Source of the DNA: Cesiribacteraceae bacterium YIM B00369
GTDB taxonomy: Bacteria > Bacteroidota > Bacteroidia > Cytophagales > Cyclobacteriaceae
Assembly: GCA_017948555.1 (NCBI GenBank)
Contig: JAFMYY010000021.1
Coordinates: 48,013 to 112,012, forward strand
DNA length: 64,000 nucleotides
Direction of reading: 5' to 3'
Positions 35,052-43,652 of this stretch are shown here, one piece after another; position 1 is the first letter of the stretch, and every line of letters begins with the position of its first letter. A program made the position numbers and the translations under genes. The notes under the pieces are model-generated. The model did not search any database, was not told where the DNA came from, and saw only the letters and a list, made by a program, of their open reading frames with translations.

Positions 35052-36104
35052 ATGAACATCAAAAAACCATACCTGTTTACCGCAGCCGCACTCCTTTTTG
35101 TAATTATCTGCAACGTGCTGCTCCTCCACTTTGAAGCCTCTCATCCTGACAGCTCCATAAAAACTCCGGGGGAGTCTATCTGGTATATGATTGTTACGCT
35201 TACTACCGTTGGCTATGGCGATTATTTTCCGGTAACCGCCGGAGGCAGGGCAATTGGTTACATTTTTGTATTTTCAAGCCTGGGAATTTTAGGTTTCCTG
35301 TTCAGCACCATTTCAAACAAAATTTACAAAATGTTGGAAGAAAAAAAGCTCGGCTACCACGGCACTGATTTTAATGACCATATTCTATTTGTGGGCTGGG
35401 GTGATTTCAGCCGCCTGGTGGCAGATGAGGTATACCACAGCCATAAAAAATTAGCTATTATTACCAACAAAAAGGAGGACATTGACCTGATTTATGCAAA
35501 GTACAGCAAGGACCAGGTTTTTGTGCTGTTCAATGAGTTCAACAATTTTGAAAACCTGAAAAAGGTAAATGCAAACGAGGCTGCAACCCTCTTCATTAGC
35601 TTTGATGATGATACAGAATCTTTGCTGTATGTAATTAACTTTAAAAAGCTATACCCAAAACCTGAAATTGTGGTGAGCCTGCAAAAGCTACAGCTAAAGG
35701 AAACTTTTAAGGCTGCAGGTGTAACCTATGTAATAACCAAAAACGAAATTGCTTCCAAGTTAGTGGCCAGCTACATTTTTGAACCCGATGTAGCCGACAT
35801 GAACCTGGACCTGATCAGCTCTTCCCGAAAGGAGGATGATTTTGACATTCAGGAATACCTGGTACTGAATAGTAATCCTTTCGCAAATAAGGACTGTGAA
35901 TTTGTATTCCACGAATTAAAATCTTCTCACGATGCTGTTCTGCTGGGCCTGAGCAAAATGAAAGATAATAAAAGAGTGCTCATCAAAAACCCTCCTTCAG
36001 GCATTTCAGTAGAACCCGGCGACTATTTGATTTTAATGAGCAATGGGCTGGCGAAAAATAAATTAAGAAATTTCTTTTCAGTTGACGAAGGACGCCACGC
36101 TTAA
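35052..36104 (+). CDS. Two-helix potassium channel with an RCK domain
   Basis: A 350-residue MthK-like channel. The N-terminal helix (LFTAAALLFVIICNVLLLHF, about 8-27) is followed by the pore helix and selectivity filter TLTTVGYGDYFPV (about 50-62) and the inner helix GYIFVFSSLGILGFLFSTIS. From about residue 106 a TrkA-N domain begins (DHILFVGWGDFSRLVADEVY), and a TrkA-C-like region ends the protein (GISVEPGDYLILMSNG). It should form a ligand-gated K+ channel; the ligand is not evident. It is convergent with the polyamine/PspA operon. Confidence 0.92.
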   Translation: MNIKKPYLFTAAALLFVIICNVLLLHFEASHPDSSIKTPGESIWYMIVTLTTVGYGDYFPVTAGGRAIGYIFVFSSLGILGFLFSTISNKIYKMLEEKKLGYHGTDFNDHILFVGWGDFSRLVADEVYHSHKKLAIITNKKEDIDLIYAKYSKDQVFVLFNEFNNFENLKKVNANEAATLFISFDDDTESLLYVINFKKLYPKPEIVVSLQKLQLKETFKAAGVTYVITKNEIASKLVASYIFEPDVADMNLDLISSSRKEDDFDIQEYLVLNSNPFANKDCEFVFHELKSSHDAVLLGLSKMKDNKRVLIKNPPSGISVEPGDYLILMSNGLAKNKLRNFFSVDEGRHA

Positions 36105-36190
36105 GTACTGACTTGCTTTAGCATGACGGTATTGAGCGGTGTTGAAAAATTCAGCAAATTCCCTGCTCCCTGCATCTGCAAGACAGTGAT

Positions 36191-36496
36191 TTAAGGGAAA
36201 CAACCCTTCAAGAGCGATTTAAACTGCTGGTTTTTACTGCTATTACAACTACTCAGCTCCACGTAACAGGTATCCTTTTCAGGAAAGGTATGAATTGCCA
36301 GGTGGCTTTCACCCAACAGCCAGAGGCAGGTATATCCATGGGGCTGAAAATAGTGCTCAGTATGGTTCAGCACCTGAAATCCGCACTTCTCCAGCCAGCT
36401 TGTCATGAGCGGTTTCAGCACCTCCGGATTTGTCTCTTTTACCCAGGCCCTGTAATTATCGATCAGGTGCAGCGTTTCAGGTGAAGTTTCTTTCAT
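36191..36496 (-). CDS. speD: Minimal S-adenosylmethionine decarboxylase proenzyme
   Basis: SpeD makes decarboxylated SAM, the aminopropyl donor for SpeE. The self-cleavage Ser lies in LGESHLAIHTFPEKD, the usual processing and catalytic His follow, and the catalytic Cys appears to be in VELSSCNSS. I choose the ATG at 36496, one base after the spermidine synthase stop; an in-frame start at 36520 would overlap that gene. At 101 residues it is shorter than the roughly 125-residue class 1B enzymes, because the protein stops soon after the Cys region. It is the last gene of the operon. Confidence 0.85.
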   Translation of the reverse strand: MKETSPETLHLIDNYRAWVKETNPEVLKPLMTSWLEKCGFQVLNHTEHYFQPHGYTCLWLLGESHLAIHTFPEKDTCYVELSSCNSSKNQQFKSLLKGCFP

Positions 36497-36497
36497 T

Positions 36498-38048
36498 TCA
36501 GTACAGGTCCCAGTTACCATTTAAATAATACCGGTACAATACCGGGTCATTCACTTTATTTACTTTTACACTATCTGTTTCTATAGCATAAATATCCTTA
36601 CCAAAAGATGTAATGAGCGACATAGCTTCATGGTTGATCCACTGCGTTTCCACATCTTCAAACTTTAAATTCCGCAAAGCTTTTTTAAGCTGCTCCGGTC
36701 CGGCGACTTCCTTTTTCATTCCTAACACCCAACCCCACTCACCCAGAGTTACCACCTGGTTGTGCATAGGAACAGTGGAAAAACCAGCCTCACTTACAGT
36801 CAGGTCTATACACCTGAACGCCCTAGTGGCAAAATACGGGCTGCCGGCCTGAGTAATCATTACGCCATATTTATTAAGCCTCCGGTGCACCATGCGGTAA
36901 AACTCTTCGCTGTACAACCTCCCCAGCTCAACATTATTAGGGTCCGGAAAATCTATAATTACCACATCATAATAAGCAGTATCCTCCTGCAGAAAAATAA
37001 AACCATCGGCATTAACAATCTTTACCTTTTCACTGGAAAGCGCCCCCTTATTCAGCTCCTTCAGCACAGGATGGTTCCGGCCAAGATCAGTCATTAAGGG
37101 ATCAAGATCCACCAGAGTAAGCTCCTGAACAGCATCATATTTTAAAACTTCCCGTACAGCACAGCCATCACCACCGCCCAGCACCAGCACCTTTCGTGGC
37201 TGCTGCTGCAGCTTCATGGCCGGATGCACCAGAGGCTCGTGGTACATTACTTCATCAAGCGTGCTCAGCTGCTGATTTCCATTAATAAACAACCAGTAAT
37301 CGTTCTGCCATTGCGTAATCACCACCTTCTGGTACTTACTTTGTGCAGAAAAAATAATTTTATCTTTATAACGCCGCTGCTCCCCATGCAGTACAATGGG
37401 CTGAGCAAGTAAAGCCCCCGCAAGTAAAAGAACCGCCACAGCACCCAGCATTCCGCCATAACGGCTGCGCACCGCAGGAGCCACACTTTTCCAGACCAGC
37501 CAAACCATAGCTACCGTTACACTAAAATTAATAAAAGCCAGCACAAATGGAGTGTAGGTAAGCCCTAAATACGGTAAGCCGACAAAAGCAAAAAACACCC
37601 CACCCAACAGGCTTCCGTAATAATCTTTCTCCAGAATGGAAGATACATTGACTTTCAGCGTTTCAAACTCATCGTTCAGCCGGATAACCAGGGGAATTTC
37701 CATCCCGATCAGTAAGCCGATAATTATACTGAAAGTGTATATAACGAGCCCCGTATACATGGTGTATGCCGCCGCTGTAAAGGTAAGAACAGAGGAAAAG
37801 GATGTAAAAATCGTTAACAGCAGCTCAATAATGATAAACTTCTGAAGCAGGTCTTTTTCAAAGTACTTGGTTAATCTGCTTCCAAAGCCCATGGAGAAAA
37901 GCATGGTGGAAATAATGAGCGCCCACTGAACGGTGGAATCTCCTATAAAATAGCTGGCCAGCGTGGATAATACATACTCAGCCACCACTCCGGAGAGGCC
38001 GGTAGCAAACAATGCTGCCTTTAAAACTAATGAACTGACGTTCCTCAA
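36498..38048 (-). CDS. speE: Spermidine synthase fused to a membrane domain
   Basis: A 516-residue protein. The first 215 residues form about seven hydrophobic helices (SLVLKAALFATGLSGVVAEY; IIGLLIGMEIPLVIRL), and the remainder is a polyamine aminopropyltransferase with VLVLGGGDGCAVREVLKYDA (about 287-306), LVDLDP (about 313) and VIIDFPDPNNVELGRLYSEE (about 366-385). This places polyamine synthesis at the inner membrane. It is directly coupled to speD downstream and lies 79 bp after the DUF350 gene. The acceptor amine (putrescine or another) is not known. Confidence 0.9.
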   Translation of the reverse strand: MRNVSSLVLKAALFATGLSGVVAEYVLSTLASYFIGDSTVQWALIISTMLFSMGFGSRLTKYFEKDLLQKFIIIELLLTIFTSFSSVLTFTAAAYTMYTGLVIYTFSIIIGLLIGMEIPLVIRLNDEFETLKVNVSSILEKDYYGSLLGGVFFAFVGLPYLGLTYTPFVLAFINFSVTVAMVWLVWKSVAPAVRSRYGGMLGAVAVLLLAGALLAQPIVLHGEQRRYKDKIIFSAQSKYQKVVITQWQNDYWLFINGNQQLSTLDEVMYHEPLVHPAMKLQQQPRKVLVLGGGDGCAVREVLKYDAVQELTLVDLDPLMTDLGRNHPVLKELNKGALSSEKVKIVNADGFIFLQEDTAYYDVVIIDFPDPNNVELGRLYSEEFYRMVHRRLNKYGVMITQAGSPYFATRAFRCIDLTVSEAGFSTVPMHNQVVTLGEWGWVLGMKKEVAGPEQLKKALRNLKFEDVETQWINHEAMSLITSFGKDIYAIETDSVKVNKVNDPVLYRYYLNGNWDLY

Positions 38049-38127
38049 GGTGTGTATTTAATATTCAGTATCAGGCACGAACTTATTCAGTACCGGCGGG
38101 ACAAACAAAATCACTACGACTGGCATT

Positions 38128-38976
38128 TCAAATACTCCAGGTAATTAATACAGAGCCCCCTATATAGGCAAAGGCTTCTACAAATGCCGCACCTAAATTT
38201 GGCTTTTCCTGATTCACCAGCTCATCGGTCAGGTTCTGCCCCGGCAGCAATAATTTATCTGCAACCACTCTTACCACCGGCAAAAACACAAGCCCAACCC
38301 CTATCTCAAGCCCTACATTGCTCAGGTTTTCCTGCCAGGTTTCAAACTCCCCCATCAGCCCGAAGCGGATCAGGTTTGCAATGGCTACAAGAGCACCTGC
38401 ATAAGCCACTCCTACAGCTACATTTGCTTTTTGCAAATGCTCGTTTACATCATAGTTAGTTATAACATTGTAAAAAAGCGCGGTGGCAATAAGAATAATC
38501 TGGCCCATTACCCAGAAAGCAAGAGCAGTAAGGACAGATCCTCCTTCACCCGAAACACTCCCCATCAGAATTAAACCTGTAGCAACTGCTATTCCTGCTT
38601 CAGCAACACCTACAGCAATATTTTGCTTCCCTGATATTTCGGCACGGATAGAAAGCTTGCGAAGAATGATTTTATCGTTAATGATAAGGGAAATATTCAG
38701 CAGAAGGATTGATAACAGACCATAAATAGTAATATCTATAATATCCTGCACCAGACCATGCGACGGACCTACAACAGCACTCCCTATAGCTAACAGTATA
38801 CCTATAAAATACCCTACATGCGCAATGGCAAAGGCTACATTATCGTGCTCCACCAGCTCCTTATGTACCTCAACATCTCTGTGAAACAGCCTGAAAACCC
38901 CTTTCCCGATCAGGAAAAGTATAAAGCAAAGGCTTATATAAATCAGGGAGGTAATGAGTGTATCTAAAAAATCCAT
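38128..38976 (-). CDS. Duplicated DUF350 (YjfL-like) membrane protein
   Basis: The 282-residue protein has about eight helices in two related halves of about 140 residues. The first half contains VEHDNVAFAIAHVGYFIGIL (about 43-62) and the second HLQKANVAVGVAYAGALVAI; both are followed by long helices and end with similar GxxG-rich turns. The DUF350 family includes E. coli YjfL, encoded next to a PspA homologue. Its molecular role is not known, though channel or membrane-stress functions have been proposed. It sits between the lipoprotein and speE. Confidence 0.87.
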   Translation of the reverse strand: MDFLDTLITSLIYISLCFILFLIGKGVFRLFHRDVEVHKELVEHDNVAFAIAHVGYFIGILLAIGSAVVGPSHGLVQDIIDITIYGLLSILLLNISLIINDKIILRKLSIRAEISGKQNIAVGVAEAGIAVATGLILMGSVSGEGGSVLTALAFWVMGQIILIATALFYNVITNYDVNEHLQKANVAVGVAYAGALVAIANLIRFGLMGEFETWQENLSNVGLEIGVGLVFLPVVRVVADKLLLPGQNLTDELVNQEKPNLGAAFVEAFAYIGGSVLITWSI

Positions 38977-39125
38977 TCTTTAAATAGTGTTAAGTACTTT
39001 GTATTCAGTATGAACATGAAGAGACCGGAATCAAATAATCAGTACCCCGCAGGATAGTCCCCGAAAAAATAAACAGAATTTAAAACCCGGCACCAGGCAC
39101 TAAGCTTTAACAATTTTTAATTGTT

Positions 39126-39872
39126 TTATTTTCCGAAGCCGCCGCCACGCGAGCGCATACTTCCCGAACTGCTACTGCTGCTGCCACTATACCGGCTATT
39201 GGAGCGGGAAACACTATTCTGCACCCTGTTTTTAAAAGAACTGTTGGTCATTTTCTGCTTCCAGTTGCTTCCTGTGCTTGTTCTGCTGGTGTAGGTACTT
39301 CCTGTTCCGTAAGTTCTTCCTCCGGTACTGGTAGAGGGGCCATAATAAGGCCTGCGGCCATAATAGTCTGTCCGGTAGGTGTCGTAGTACGATCTCCGGG
39401 CCGGAAAGGCCATCATGTTAAACATGGAATTCATGAACATATATTGCCCGTAGAACTGCCAGAAGGAAGAACCATTGCTGTTTTGTTCCCACCTTCCATA
39501 TTTTTCATTCCCGACAAAGTTGCTGTAGCCCGGAGGAGCAGCTGTTTTACTTAGCTTTCCATCTTCGCTCTTGCTCACAATTTCCATTCCCATATTGTCG
39601 ATATGCTTCTGAAAAACCTCCTCCGGAACCTGAATCCAGTCTGTGGTGGTTTTTTCGGGCTCCCCATTCTTATTGATTTTCACAATCTCATACTGATGAA
39701 AATAGTCTTCAAAGACAGTACCCTCCACATTCATATCATGTAAAATAATAGAATAGGCAGGTACATCTGAAAGATCCCTGATTAAGTTATCGACAGGATT
39801 TTTTTCAAAATCGCTGCCACAGGAAATAAATACTGAAGCCAGAACCAGGTATACAAATAATTTTTGAATCAT
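39126..39872 (-). CDS. Ser/Gly-rich lipoprotein, DUF1190-like layout
   Basis: I choose the ATG at 39872, because it gives a proper type II signal peptide (MIQKLFVYLVLASVFISC, Cys at about 18); the longer frame to 39902 overlaps the preceding gene. A folded part (about 20-135) is followed by a FWQFYGQYMFMNSMFNMMAF stretch and then a Tyr/Ser/Gly-rich low-complexity tail that ends in MRSRGGGFGK. That order, with a hydrophobic Met/Phe stretch and a Ser-rich tail ending RGGFG, recalls E. coli YgiB/YjfM (DUF1190). The link is by architecture and gene context, not by clear sequence identity. Confidence 0.65.
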   Translation of the reverse strand: MIQKLFVYLVLASVFISCGSDFEKNPVDNLIRDLSDVPAYSIILHDMNVEGTVFEDYFHQYEIVKINKNGEPEKTTTDWIQVPEEVFQKHIDNMGMEIVSKSEDGKLSKTAAPPGYSNFVGNEKYGRWEQNSNGSSFWQFYGQYMFMNSMFNMMAFPARRSYYDTYRTDYYGRRPYYGPSTSTGGRTYGTGSTYTSRTSTGSNWKQKMTNSSFKNRVQNSVSRSNSRYSGSSSSSSGSMRSRGGGFGK

Positions 39873-39882
39873 ATTTTGCCGC

Positions 39883-40434
39883 TTACCTGGAGGGAATAAC
39901 ATTACTGATCTCGAATTCTTTCAGCACCTTTCCTACAGATGCTTCAAATTCCCGCTCCCCCCATTGTTCTATATTAATTATATTTTCCTCCTCCTCATCA
40001 TAATAAGTCCAGGAAATATGCTCCACCCATTGCTCCGGCTTATCTTCCTCATTAAAATAGCCGGGGCTTTCACTTTCCAGGTTATAGGTTTTCCCTTTAA
40101 AATGGAGCTTCTTGGGAGGATGTCCGTGTTTTATAATATGCTCAGGAATATCCGCATCAATGGTAACAGGCTTTATCTTCTGAGAAAGAATTAACTCCAG
40201 CTCATCATCCTCCTCCACATGCAGGTAACGGGAATCTTTGCCATTAAAGATCTTATATTCTCTGGTAAAGAACTGATCGCCCCAGTCGTAATTATACACC
40301 TCCTTTACTTCCCAGGAACTCAGGTCGTAATCAAGAATATAGCCTTTCTTAAGCCGGGAAAGCTTTATATCAAGAGGATCCACTTCTTCCTCCTCTTTCT
40401 TTTTCTTCCCGAATAAATCATCAAAAAAACCCAT
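39883..40434 (-). CDS. DUF4178-type protein
   Basis: A 183-residue cytosolic protein. I use the ATG at 40434 (MGFFDDLFGKKKKEEEE), not the upstream TTG at 40440, which would leave only three bases after pspA. After a charged N-terminus a beta-rich region follows (GYILDYDLSSWEVKEVYNYD, about 33-52, and HISWTYYDEEEENIINIEQW near 140). It resembles DUF4178 domains, which are often found beside DUF350 and PspA genes. The function is unknown. The next gene starts 10 bases after its stop. Confidence 0.72.
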   Translation of the reverse strand: MGFFDDLFGKKKKEEEEVDPLDIKLSRLKKGYILDYDLSSWEVKEVYNYDWGDQFFTREYKIFNGKDSRYLHVEEDDELELILSQKIKPVTIDADIPEHIIKHGHPPKKLHFKGKTYNLESESPGYFNEEDKPEQWVEHISWTYYDEEEENIINIEQWGEREFEASVGKVLKEFEISNVIPSR

Positions 40435-40443
40435 TTGCAAGTA

Positions 40444-41151
40444 TTATTTATTATCCTGAGACAACTTTGCTTTCAATGCTGCGAGCGCATCTGACTGCGA
40501 ACTGCTGCCCTTGCGTAATGCTGCCTCTATTTCATCATCCACACTTTTCGATTCGTTCGCTATGGAGCCATAAGATTCCGCAAGGGCTTCCTCCTGCGCT
40601 ACCTTTTCCTTCATTCTTTCCAGCATTCCTACTGTACTTGATGAATCGACCTGCGCAAGCTGCTTATTCAGGTTAATGGTTGCCTTATTCACCTTATCCC
40701 TTGCCTTAAGGGTTTTAAGTTCGTTTTCATAATTGCTGATGGTCCGGCGCAGCTCCTTTGTTTTAGCCTCAATCTGGCTTACAGATTTGTCGAACTGCTC
40801 TTTATCTTTTTTAGAGCTGATGTATTGCCCTTCGCTTTCACTTTTCTTCACAAGAGCTTCCCCTGCCAGGCGGTCAGCTTCTGCCGGATCAATTTCGCCT
40901 TTCTCTGCTTTCCTGATCAGTAGTATTGCTTTCTGTTCGTAATCAGCCGCCTGATCCTTATACCTGTTCATATCGTTATTCGCCCTTATAGCCATTGCCT
41001 TTACTTCGGCAAGTGCTTCAAGGCTTCTGCTTAAATCAGCCTTAAGATCTTTGATCCCCTGCTCCGTAAGCTTAATCGGATCTTCAAGTTTATCTATCGC
41101 TGCATGTGCTTCTGACTGGCCTATTTTAAATAATCTGGCAAAAAGTCCCAT
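40444..41151 (-). CDS. pspA: PspA/IM30 family envelope-stress protein
   Basis: A 235-residue ESCRT-III-like coiled-coil protein that coats and protects stressed inner membrane. The N-terminus MGLFARLFKIGQSEAHAAID with EDPIKLTEQGIKDLKADLSR is the family start, and the rest is a long charged helical hairpin (about 20-215) with heptads rich in Ala, Leu, Lys and Glu. Its place in a polyamine operon makes it more like E. coli YjfJ than the pspABC regulator. Bacteroidota lack the pspF sigma-54 system, so control of PspA here must differ. Downstream DUF4178 gene is 9 bases away. Confidence 0.93.
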   Translation of the reverse strand: MGLFARLFKIGQSEAHAAIDKLEDPIKLTEQGIKDLKADLSRSLEALAEVKAMAIRANNDMNRYKDQAADYEQKAILLIRKAEKGEIDPAEADRLAGEALVKKSESEGQYISSKKDKEQFDKSVSQIEAKTKELRRTISNYENELKTLKARDKVNKATINLNKQLAQVDSSSTVGMLERMKEKVAQEEALAESYGSIANESKSVDDEIEAALRKGSSSQSDALAALKAKLSQDNK

Positions 41152-41164
41152 ATATGTATATTTT

Positions 41165-41560
41165 TTAATTTTTTGAAAATGCCACTAACTGATCTGAGTA
41201 TTCACTCATTAAAAACTCTAACGATTTCAACGACCCGTCCAGTTCGTTCAGATCAAGATTTTCCAACTGCAGGGTATCACGGAAAATCACCTTTTTACCG
41301 GAATCATCAAGTGCAAAAGCACCATGTACAATTTCCCTGTTCTTCTTTAATAGCTCTTTAAAAACACTGTCGTTATTGCCCTTAAGTTCAAACAAAGGCT
41401 GCTCCATAATTAGAATAGGATCGGTACAAATCAGGACAAGGTTCTTGATACCCGCTTCTTCATTTTCCACTACCAGTAAATCTTCCTCAGGGAGCTCTCT
41501 TACAATGGAAATATTCAGGTCCAGCAAATAGTCCCTTACTTTTGAGTAATATGGATCCAT
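41165..41560 (-). CDS. YbjN-like small protein, first gene of the PspA operon
   Basis: A 131-residue alpha/beta protein (YYSKVRDYLLDLNISIVREL, then LPEEDLLVVENEEAGIKNLV and GAFALDDSGKKVIFRDTLQL). The pattern of an N-terminal helix, a three-strand sheet and a C-terminal helix fits the YbjN/CesT (type III chaperone-like) fold. The corresponding E. coli gene yjfI, DUF2170, is also the first of its operon and of similar length. I cannot tell between these families. It is 13 bp ahead of pspA. Confidence 0.65.
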   Translation of the reverse strand: MDPYYSKVRDYLLDLNISIVRELPEEDLLVVENEEAGIKNLVLICTDPILIMEQPLFELKGNNDSVFKELLKKNREIVHGAFALDDSGKKVIFRDTLQLENLDLNELDGSLKSLEFLMSEYSDQLVAFSKN

Positions 41561-41690
41561 AACAATTGGTTGGTTTGTTAATTTGAAATGCTAAATCTAA
41601 TAAACTCAGCCGGCTTAATCTATTTAAAAGCCCATAAATTGATATCTGGTTAATATAGATGGGTAACCGGTAATTACGGGCCTGTAAAAA

Positions 41691-41720
41691 ACAAAAAATC
41701 CCGGCCGCGAGACCAGGATT
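41691..41720 (-). terminator. Terminator of the cupin gene
   Basis: On the minus strand AATCCTGG and CCGGGATT pair (one T-G pair) around an eight-base loop, then TTTTTTG follows. It lies 21 bp after the stop at 41742 and insulates the PspA operon from the cupin gene. Confidence 0.65.
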
Positions 41721-41741
41721 ATAATTTATATTAAAGGGATA

Positions 41742-42248
41742 TTAACGGCCAAAGTCGTCCTGTACCCTTACAATATCATCTTCATCTGAGGGCTTGTTTG
41801 CATCAGTATGCTGCCAGATCTCAGCTAAAACACCCCACTCCTCAAGGCCCACCAGGCGGTGGCGCTCACCCTGCTTCAGGGTAATAAGGTCTCCCGGCTT
41901 GAAGGACTTCAACGGGCCTTCCTCATCCGTATCGCTGGTAATTACCCCGACTGTACCCTTTACTACCTTCCATATTTCGGCCCGGCGGTGGTGATACTGC
42001 CATGACAGCCTCTTCTCAGGAGCAACAATCAATATCTTTGGACTAAGCTTACCGGATATTTTTAATTTATCGATTGACATTCCATCGAAATAAGTATCCG
42101 CAAACTGCTGAGCCTGGCTTTCATCTATAACAAAAAAGCCTCCCCAGGGACGTGTCTGGTCCTGACTGGCTATTGAAAATCCCTGCTCTTTTAGCTTTGC
42201 TTCTGTCTCTGTAAACAGCTGCTGTTTTTCCGCTTCTGTAATGCTCAT
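41742..42248 (-). CDS. Cupin of the mannose-6-phosphate isomerase type
   Basis: The 168-residue protein is a single cupin barrel with VAPEKRLSWQYHHRRAEIWK (about 75-94), whose two His and Glu fit cupin motif 1, and motif 2 as FKPGDLITLKQGERHRL (about 115-131). It resembles the C-terminal domain of type II phosphomannose isomerases; the N-terminal GTP-transferase domain is missing. N-terminal residues 1-40 are helical and the RPWGGFFVIDE segment matches the family. The substrate is probably a sugar phosphate, but this is inferred. A terminator lies downstream. Confidence 0.8.
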   Translation of the reverse strand: MSITEAEKQQLFTETEAKLKEQGFSIASQDQTRPWGGFFVIDESQAQQFADTYFDGMSIDKLKISGKLSPKILIVAPEKRLSWQYHHRRAEIWKVVKGTVGVITSDTDEEGPLKSFKPGDLITLKQGERHRLVGLEEWGVLAEIWQHTDANKPSDEDDIVRVQDDFGR

Positions 42249-42708
42249 GACTTCAGTTTTGGTAGTTGAATAGTGATGCCTGCAATATTAATATTTAAAA
42301 TTAAATTATTTACAAAAACCTCATAATTTTCTTCTATTCCCCAACCTGCAATTTTTAATGCGCAATCGGAAAAAAAAGAGAAAAAAATTCTCGTCCACAA
42401 CTGATTTCATTTTTTCTTTAACCCCATGCCGACATAAAAAGCCGCTCCTTTTACCTCAGGGAAGCTTTACCTTCCAGCTAAATAACATTTACCCTCTTTT
42501 GTTTTTACCTGCCCCTCCATTTCAACTCCTCCAATTCCTGCAACAGACAGCATTCATCTGCACCCACTGTAACACTGATGTTATTTATGTTACCTGCCGC
42601 CGAATAGAGGATCCGTAACCCGTAAATTAGATGCTGAAGCCCGAAAACGGAAGGCATTGACTGAGTAGTAATTCATTAACAGACTAATATTTACTATATT
42701 GCAAACAG
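42249..42708. other. Intergenic region upstream of the TPP riboswitch
   Basis: A 460-bp gap between divergent genes. A TTG at 42657 and TAATATTT at 42685 are too far apart to be a good promoter pair. A frame of 86 codons at 42358-42618 has no protein-like composition and is ignored. Confidence 0.4.
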
Positions 42709-42786
42709 GCTTTAGGGGTGTTCCTTTGCGGAACTGAGATGATACCCTCCGAACCTGATCCGGATAATGCCGGCGAAGGGAAAAGC
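42709..42786 (+). promoter_or_regulatory. TPP riboswitch (THI element)
   Basis: Recognisable conserved blocks in the right order: GGGGTG, then CTGAGATGATACCC, GAACCTGATC and GGATAATGCCGGCGAAGGGA. The closing P1 stem is GCTTT (42709-42713) with AAAGC (42782-42786). It lies 57 bp upstream of thiM and should repress the thiamine salvage operon when thiamine diphosphate is plentiful. I see no strong downstream terminator, so control may be at translation. Confidence 0.95.
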
Positions 42787-42842
42787 AAGCATTCGGGAAT
42801 ACCTCCATAGCCTCATTTTTTTACTAATAAAACATTTTTAGC

Positions 42843-43652
42843 ATGAAAGAGCAACTATGGAATAACGTACGTGCGGTAAAGGAAAACTCCCCGCTTATAC
42901 ATAATATTACCAATTATGTGGTGATGAACAACACAGCCAATGCACTCCTGGCTGTTGGAGCATCGCCGGTAATGGCCCACGGGCACAGCGAAGTAAGCGA
43001 TATGACCGGAATAGCCGCTGCCCTGGTCGTGAATATTGGCACACTGGAAGATTACTGGGTGGAAAGCATGCACCTGGCCATAAGGAAAGCGCTTGAAAGA
43101 AATATCCCCTGGGTTCTCGACCCTGTGGGAGCCGGAGCGACTCCTTACCGCAACAAAATCCTGAAAGAATTAATCAGAAACAAACCCACCCTTATCAGGG
43201 GAAATGCATCGGAAATAATGGCCACCGCAAATGCAGGTACCGGCACTAAAGGGGTGGACAGCACAAACAAAAGTGAGGAGGCCATTGAAGCAGCCAGGGA
43301 ATTAAGTAATCTTACCGGCGCTGTGGTGTGTATCTCCGGCCCTACAGATCATATTGTTTACAAAGAAAACCACACCGGACTCTCTAACGGGCATAAGCTT
43401 ATGGCCAGAGTAACCGGCATGGGCTGCACGGCAAGTGCTCTTGCAGGAGCCTTTTGCGCTGTTAACCCTGCCAATCCTTTCGTGGCTACAACAGCTGCAA
43501 TGGCACTTACGGGAATTGCCGGTCAAATAGCTGCCGAAAAAGCTGCCGGCCCCGGCTCACTCCAGCTGCACTTCCTGGATGCCCTCTATAATATTACCGA
43601 AAAGGAATTCCAGCTCAGACTAAAGCTAAAAAATTACAATGAGGGACTTTAA
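42843..43652 (+). CDS. thiM: Hydroxyethylthiazole kinase
   Basis: ThiM phosphorylates salvaged hydroxyethylthiazole. The 269-residue protein has the family start SPLIHNITNYVVMNNTANAL (about 16-35), VLDPVGAGATPYRNKIL (about 91-107), IRGNASEIMA (about 118) and the active-site MGCTASALAGAFCAV (about 196-210), where the Cys/Thr region acts as anion hole. It is full length, first in the riboswitch-controlled operon, and overlaps thiE by 14 bases. Confidence 0.96.
   Translation: MKEQLWNNVRAVKENSPLIHNITNYVVMNNTANALLAVGASPVMAHGHSEVSDMTGIAAALVVNIGTLEDYWVESMHLAIRKALERNIPWVLDPVGAGATPYRNKILKELIRNKPTLIRGNASEIMATANAGTGTKGVDSTNKSEEAIEAARELSNLTGAVVCISGPTDHIVYKENHTGLSNGHKLMARVTGMGCTASALAGAFCAVNPANPFVATTAAMALTGIAGQIAAEKAAGPGSLQLHFLDALYNITEKEFQLRLKLKNYNEGL

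Noticed and set aside
42358..42618. An 86-codon frame upstream of the TPP riboswitch
   Set aside because: Low-complexity Lys/Arg start and Pro/Leu/Phe-rich body; no conserved feature.
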